This document shows positions 61,901 through 64,000 of a stretch of DNA of 64,000 bases, piece by piece (the first letter of the stretch is position 1; every line of letters begins with the position of its first letter). The translations under genes were made by a program, and so were the position numbers. Below the pieces are notes generated by a model. The model was given only the letters and a program-made list of their open reading frames with translations. It was not told where the DNA came from and made no database searches. Source of the stretch: Maccoyibacter intestinihominis (GTDB lineage Bacteria > Bacillota > Clostridia > Lachnospirales > Lachnospiraceae); the NCBI RefSeq assembly GCF_040096355.1, contig NZ_JBBMEX010000008.1, positions 62,001 to 126,000 of the forward strand. The letters are read 5' to 3'.

Positions 61901-62644
61901 ATTAGCCAGAAACTTGGATATTTAAGCCAGCTCAAATACTTCACAACAGGTTACACACTTGATAAGTATGGTAATCCGCAGGGAACACTTGCGGATGCTA
62001 CAGTTGACAGCTATCAGAAGAACAGCGATGGCTCACTGGTTTCTGACCAGTACGGAACAAACTATCCAGATGAAGTAACATTCGAATTGATCCCGGAAGC
62101 TCTGAAGGATGGATATGTTCCGTTACAGGTATTCGTACCGATTATGGACGCTATCAGCTCTGGTACAGGTACACAGCCAGTATTCCTGAAACTGGATTGG
62201 AGCTCATTAAAAGCAACAACAGCTGATGATCCAGATTTTGATAAGAATGACAACAATGGAAATAACAACAATAATAATTCCAACGGAAACAACAACAATA
62301 ATAATTCCAACGGAAACAACAACAGCTCTTCTCTTGGAAACGGCTCACTTGGAAATAATACCCTTGGAAGCAATTCTCTTGGAAGCAGCAAACTTGGTTC
62401 TTCCTCACTTGGAAGTGGTTCGTCATTGAAGAGTGGAACATCAAGCCTTGGAAGTGGTTCATCATTAAAGAGTGGAACATCAAGCCTTGGATCAGGTTCC
62501 AGCCTGAAATCAGCATCCAATGTTAAGACTAATGATGTTGTACAGAACAATACCCTGTGGGCAGCTATCCTTCTTCTCGGAGGAGTCGCTTTACTGGCAG
62601 GAATCATGGAGTACAACAAAAATAAAAGAGCAAACGTAAAATAA
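55973..62644 (+). CDS. Giant FIVAR/NEAT heme-binding wall protein with NVKTN sorting signal
   Basis: 2,223 residues. Signal peptide 1-31; five FIVAR-type helical repeats (about 41-380); several NEAT-like domains beginning DGYYIANLTCG (about 384), ENGTYKIPVSVYHL (about 812), TEGVYTATGKID (about 1047), YDGVYTIDGKMWHASADQPSMG (about 1434) and TDGVYSITGNMVKIDKTTASMS (about 1925). FIVAR modules stand between them. Linkers rich in Asn/Gly (about 1888-1917) and SLGSxSLG repeats precede the sorting signal NVKTNDVVQNN, a hydrophobic helix and NKNKRANVK. The SrtB encoded upstream should attach it to the wall, where it would take up heme or hemoproteins. Confidence 0.85.
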   Translation: MRRKIYKSLTAILLASTMITGVVQTPITSYASAVNAINETQNVSERDQLKTLIEKADKLNENDYTAESWAEFKEVRESIDDVDEIPDKFVGVILQNLQEAINNLELVQTENEERKQLKALIEKADKLNENDYTAESWAEFKDVRDSIENVDEIPDKFVGIVLQNLQEAIDNLEPAKAESEERKRLKALIEKADKLNESDYTAESWAEFKEVRESIDDVDEIPDQYVGIVLQNLQEAIENLEPAKAESEERKQLKALIEKADKLNESDYTAESWAEFKEVRESIDDVDEIPDQYVGIVLQNLQEAIENLEPAKAESEERKQLKALIEKADKLNESDYTAESWVEFKEVRDAIEDVDAIPDKYVGTVLQNLQDAIDGLKKAENDTKLQLDDGYYIANLTCGTFQKGNLLEKYSTGGISGTALITAKNHKYTITLNAVAGNTIEYFDVLNKEYDQDDNYQNKLGTKGWLNDSAIVDTKKYSEAVRNGATDENNKYWQDVEWKINKENGNATISFSMDDLERQLLIYETVSSSYNGATSKIYRENLTIDTQNATKIDKDNISTSGTISYTANGDSFSMFTDGEAEWNVTDNVGTATYTIDTNWLENHSQNIRWIKDDAGNTIDLSEGHVELTYDLNDYTTLACGRSIIYQEKISNSISTYMITLVPKTGKITQVSLIDKETGTKLETTSDIVNPDASLISEEIVDDPDNKEDPYDCLMANIDGLYKNYYMATYKIQYKNGSKLIDTSKKVTLKFKIPDDWNADKVQLATFIDNLGTNPNVSGSVEKTDDGNYFVISTNKLGHYALYETKTTQDADKLENGTYKIPVSVYHLTKEGQLSMANRCLGGTAELVVNDDVKTLYMDYTSVENMSLTSYMTKMWIYGADMEMKGNQPTGSLIPVVFTSYYKNEDGSYLTDSFNEGTLNYYPKTGYVQLVSDKAQWPARFKVPIMDAIGGGNFEQDAWLTLDWANAKKTSDDVPNVPIKNGLKELLSIEKTAIQAEYTADSWANMTKAYDEAEKIYKNDSSSEEELTNAYISLRTAIDSLEKEKAPELTEGVYTATGKIDDTEYITDTRFLVGEDGKKSDIYLKSKDIQQFEYYDLTSQEYKEAKLIKNDKEEVAGIEFSLNEMANSVSIRYQTADGKTAQGLLTFVDMSKQEVNKDSLKEIINTAQEKLKDAAENPENYDSKAVSALQTAVSNGTEVFKNPVSIQSEVDEQVDAINVAINNLAKVASLDKLNKAIEKAESKNEEEYTATSYNTMKELLNQAQELVKNESASVTEIDKMTLELNAAIKGLVKRASDWTAFDEMYEKATGITNDANYPGWDALQTVIAEAKALKENPDATQDKVDAMTKTLETAIANLQGSVDKSELIKMISNAKALDTSAYMQSSVDAFNAAIDAAQAVVNNPNASQNDVDKQILALQAAADAMLEKEKENVVYDGVYTIDGKMWHASADQPSMGNAALLKPMQVVVSTDKETGKTTAVLRMEYAPLTTSGFEGYLAELNYFPGWEGGKTGYDMPDGETPVPATVESYYEDTYDSYNDPKTGTDSNVKGKLYPHIMNLTLDSLGDSEVWVQVYVPVMEALNTGSGRQYAKIQLDWDSRKQISGVETDKSKLKKLIDEASKLEQGEASDESFAALQKMILAATDVYNSMNAGQDSVDNSVKALQAAIDALTKDEVKTDKSELKKAIKAADSYLNNSDITYSDASKALLQQARDEAQKVFDDENASQTQVNKCIDAINKAIESLETVGADKTDLKKALKNAKEYLQETSKYTAASIEALKSAYDTAKGVYDDANASQDDVDSQVRVLEYLMNHMSEVSEIEVDKSGLHDLLVTASNLAGREDLYTKESISALKKVIKAAEEVYDNKKATQDEVVAQSNELVSAIMNLEAKPSDSNNNGNNNNGGNNNGGNNNNGNNNNGNSSGLDIKNLTDGVYSITGNMVKIDKTTASMSDAAINHTIKLTVKNGKYYITLNFNGLTISQKLGYLSQLKYFTTGYTLDKYGNPQGTLADATVDSYQKNSDGSLVSDQYGTNYPDEVTFELIPEALKDGYVPLQVFVPIMDAISSGTGTQPVFLKLDWSSLKATTADDPDFDKNDNNGNNNNNNSNGNNNNNNSNGNNNSSSLGNGSLGNNTLGSNSLGSSKLGSSSLGSGSSLKSGTSSLGSGSSLKSGTSSLGSGSSLKSASNVKTNDVVQNNTLWAAILLLGGVALLAGIMEYNKNKRANVK
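56093..57112 (+). repeat. Five tandem 204-bp (68-residue) FIVAR repeats
   Basis: Units start near 56093, 56297, 56501, 56705 and 56909, each containing LIEKADKLNE(N/S)DYTAESW. Units 3 and 4 appear identical at DNA level except for one codon near their start (CGG/CAG), showing very recent duplication; units 1, 2 and 5 have drifted. Confidence 0.85.
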
Positions 62645-62654
62645 TAAGTAGTGA

Positions 62655-62702
62655 TTTGGCAGACGAACCCTCCCATTCCTTCGGGACTGGGAGTCTGCCA
62701 AA
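62655..62702 (+). terminator. Large stem-loop between the NEAT and Shp genes
   Basis: TTTGGCAGAC (62655-62664) pairs with GTCTGCCAAA (62693-62702), with an inner CTCCCA/TGGGAG stem around TTCG-like loop bases. No U-run follows, so partial read-through into the Shp gene or mRNA stabilisation is likely. Confidence 0.55.
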
Positions 62703-62724
62703 CTCATTTAACAGGAGATAAGGA

Positions 62725-63729
62725 ATGAAATTAGCAGCGAAAAAAAATAAAATATTGTCTGCCATTATGACTTGTGTGCTTGCCATTACTTTAATGGCAG
62801 GCTTTCCTGCTGTTAAGGCTTATGCCGCAAGCGGGACAGTGTATAGCTGTACAATTAACAGATGTTACGCACACCCGGTTACTGGAGTAATCGAAGATTC
62901 CGGTGGAGAGAGTTCTTATGCAACAGGACAGGGCATGGTAGAAGGTTGTGTATACAGCAATGGTATCTTGGAAGTATCAGACGATGGAGCTTATTATCTG
63001 ACAATCCGCATGAGTCTGATGGACTACACCAGTGGACATAGTTTTCAGGTACAGAATGTAGGAGATTCCGGCTGGTCTACACCATCAGAAATCGGTATTA
63101 CAGGAAATGGTTCAGACAGCAACGGTACAACAGCCGATGTGTGTATGCGTGTGCCAAGTGAAAATTGTATTGTCAGAGGCGAGATGTATGTAGAGCCGAT
63201 GGGAAGAAATGTTATTTTCTATCTGTATCCGAGTGACTACAGCGAGGGTAACAATACCGATATGAACGCAACTATGGTAACAGAAAGCTCGAATGGAACA
63301 GCGGCAGAGTCCGGTGGTTCTGGTTCAGTAGATAATTCAGGTTCTACTTCAAGTGGAAACAGCAGTTTGGGTTCTGGTAATTCTTCTCTTCAGAGTTCCG
63401 GCTCATCTGATAAAAGCAGTTCTTCCAGCTCATCAAAGAAACTGGAAAGCAGTATCAAGGAAGCAGCAAAACCGAGTAGTGATTCTTCTTCACTGGATAC
63501 AGAAAATCCAGTAAATTCTTCAGAAGGATTAAGTCTTTCTACTGCGAAAGATGGAACAAGTGACAGCGATTCCGATAGCGGAAATACTTCTTCCGGCAAC
63601 CGGATTTTCCAGATTGCATTGGCAGTTGTAGTAACAGGTCTGATTCTGCTTGGAGCAGTATCCGGAGTGATTTATTTCTTCCGTAAGAACTGGAAACGTT
63701 GGGGAGGTGCAGAGGACGATGATGAATAG
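62725..63729 (+). CDS. Shp-type heme-binding membrane protein
   Basis: 334 residues after an ACAGGAG site. Signal peptide 1-34. The N-terminal domain (35-160) fits the Shp heme-binding fold: GTVYSCTINRCYAHPVTGVIEDSGGESS ... GMVEGCVYSNGILEV ... YYLTIRMSLMDYTSGHSFQVQ. Shp coordinates heme through two methionines and passes it to the ABC transporter lipoprotein. A long Ser/Gly-rich spacer (about 195-290) crosses the wall, then one membrane helix (FQIALAVVVTGLILLGAVSGVIYFF) and a short charged tail. Confidence 0.82.
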   Translation: MKLAAKKNKILSAIMTCVLAITLMAGFPAVKAYAASGTVYSCTINRCYAHPVTGVIEDSGGESSYATGQGMVEGCVYSNGILEVSDDGAYYLTIRMSLMDYTSGHSFQVQNVGDSGWSTPSEIGITGNGSDSNGTTADVCMRVPSENCIVRGEMYVEPMGRNVIFYLYPSDYSEGNNTDMNATMVTESSNGTAAESGGSGSVDNSGSTSSGNSSLGSGNSSLQSSGSSDKSSSSSSSKKLESSIKEAAKPSSDSSSLDTENPVNSSEGLSLSTAKDGTSDSDSDSGNTSSGNRIFQIALAVVVTGLILLGAVSGVIYFFRKNWKRWGGAEDDDE

Positions 63730-64000
63730 GCGTTTGAAAAAAGCATTGGCCGTTCTCCTTGCAATGACCATGATTTTTTCTCTGGCAGGTTGTGTAGACC
63801 AGAGTCAGGGAAAGAAAAGCAGTGATTCTGCTACGCAGACAGAGAGCAGTACAGATGAGACAGCCAGCAGTAAGACGGCAGATAAAAAGACTTCTGACAG
63901 CAAATCGGACAAGGATTCTTCCGATGAAGATGCCAAGTCTCTCTTAGAGATTGACGATCCGGAAGAAAAGGCAGCCGTAGAAGCAGCCAAGAAAAAAGTA
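63722..64000 (+). CDS. Lipoprotein start, probable heme ABC transporter substrate-binding protein (partial)
   Basis: Open from the ATG at 63722 (ATG 63719 also possible; AGAGG lies before it and the start overlaps the Shp stop) to the window edge, 93 codons. Signal peptide with lipobox FSLAGC (Cys near residue 24), then a Ser/Thr/Lys/Asp-rich linker leading to AAVEAAKKKV. The linked position directly after Shp suggests an HtsA/IsdE-like heme receptor, but the diagnostic domain lies outside the window. Confidence 0.65.
   Translation, partial: MNRRLKKALAVLLAMTMIFSLAGCVDQSQGKKSSDSATQTESSTDETASSKTADKKTSDSKSDKDSSDEDAKSLLEIDDPEEKAAVEAAKKKV

Larger units (their letters stand above)
7414..64000 (+). 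mobile_element. Integrative conjugative element, Tn1549-like backbone (left end and most of body)
   Basis: The left edge is set where the ABC ATPase loses homology, at about 7414. Inside are MobC and a MOBP relaxase, PcfB/DUF3801, DUF4314, DUF3789, VirD4, Maff2, TrbL-like, PrgI, VirB4 and a lysozyme-CHAP protein, in the order usual for Tn1549-type elements. Partition, methyltransferase, primase and antirestriction genes accompany them, with surface-protein, toxin and heme cargo. No integrase, excisionase or right end is in the window, so the element exceeds 56 kb. Exact attachment-site bases cannot be set without the other end. Confidence 0.8.

Noticed and set aside
1..64000. tRNA, rRNA or an insertion sequence
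   Set aside because: No cloverleaf-like sequence, rRNA stretch or transposase gene was recognised on reading; the integrase and right end of the ICE are also absent.

Overview
The window looks like a chromosomal segment of a low-to-mid-GC gut Firmicute, most likely a Lachnospiraceae member (Blautia/Roseburia/Dorea-like). This rests on family resemblance only: a PPi-type phosphofructokinase, a YtrA-type GntR regulator, Gram-positive Shine-Dalgarno sites and sortase substrates, and a Tn1549-like conjugation module. No rRNA or tRNA was seen that would fix the taxonomy.

Bases 1 to about 7,413 are chromosomal backbone: the 3' end of an O-acetylhomoserine sulfhydrylase-type gene with an Rrf2 regulator, an ECF sigma factor overlapping a membrane-anchored beta-propeller protein, a PPi-phosphofructokinase and an unknown duplicated-domain protein on the minus strand, a 59-residue small protein, and a GntR regulator with a near-ideal promoter and an 18-bp perfect inverted repeat. 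The ABC-transporter ATPase gene after it carries a frameshift and stops being recognisable directly after Walker B. That break is the probable left end of an integrative conjugative element (ICE).

From about 7,414 to the end is one ICE whose right end, integrase and remaining cargo lie outside the window. In order it holds: an XRE control region; a ParM-like segregation pair; a tandem ribbon-helix-helix protein; a C5 DNA methyltransferase; an amidoligase and gamma-glutamylcyclotransferase pair; a 1,456-residue sortase-anchored adhesin; an ICE-borne S-adenosylmethionine synthetase; a primase-like TOPRIM protein; a second DNA methyltransferase; a candidate oriT with MobC and a MOBP-type relaxase; PcfB; an ArdC-like protein; the VirD4 coupling protein; and the mating-pore set (Maff2, TrbL-like, PrgI, VirB4, lysozyme-CHAP hydrolase).

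From 35,200 to 50,700 there is competition or surface cargo. It includes a peptidoglycan-binding/DUF1906 protein with a hydrophobic C-terminus followed by a small membrane protein (possible effector and immunity pair), an AgrA-like LytTR regulator with an AgrC-like kinase broken by an in-frame stop, and a 3,043-residue RHS/YD-repeat protein with a toxin-like tip and a small downstream gene in the immunity position. Two direct repeats 21 bp apart in front of the RHS gene look like a LytTR operator.

From 50,800 to 64,000 the cargo looks like heme capture: a class B sortase, three consecutive DtxR-fold-like regulators of which only the middle one keeps the metal-ligand pattern, a secreted NEAT-like protein, a 2,223-residue FIVAR/NEAT wall protein ending in an NVKTN-type sorting signal that suits the sortase B, a Shp-type heme-binding membrane protein, and the start of a lipoprotein that may be the substrate-binding part of a heme ABC transporter. 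The module would bind heme at the wall and pass it inward under iron-responsive control; this role is inferred from families and gene order.
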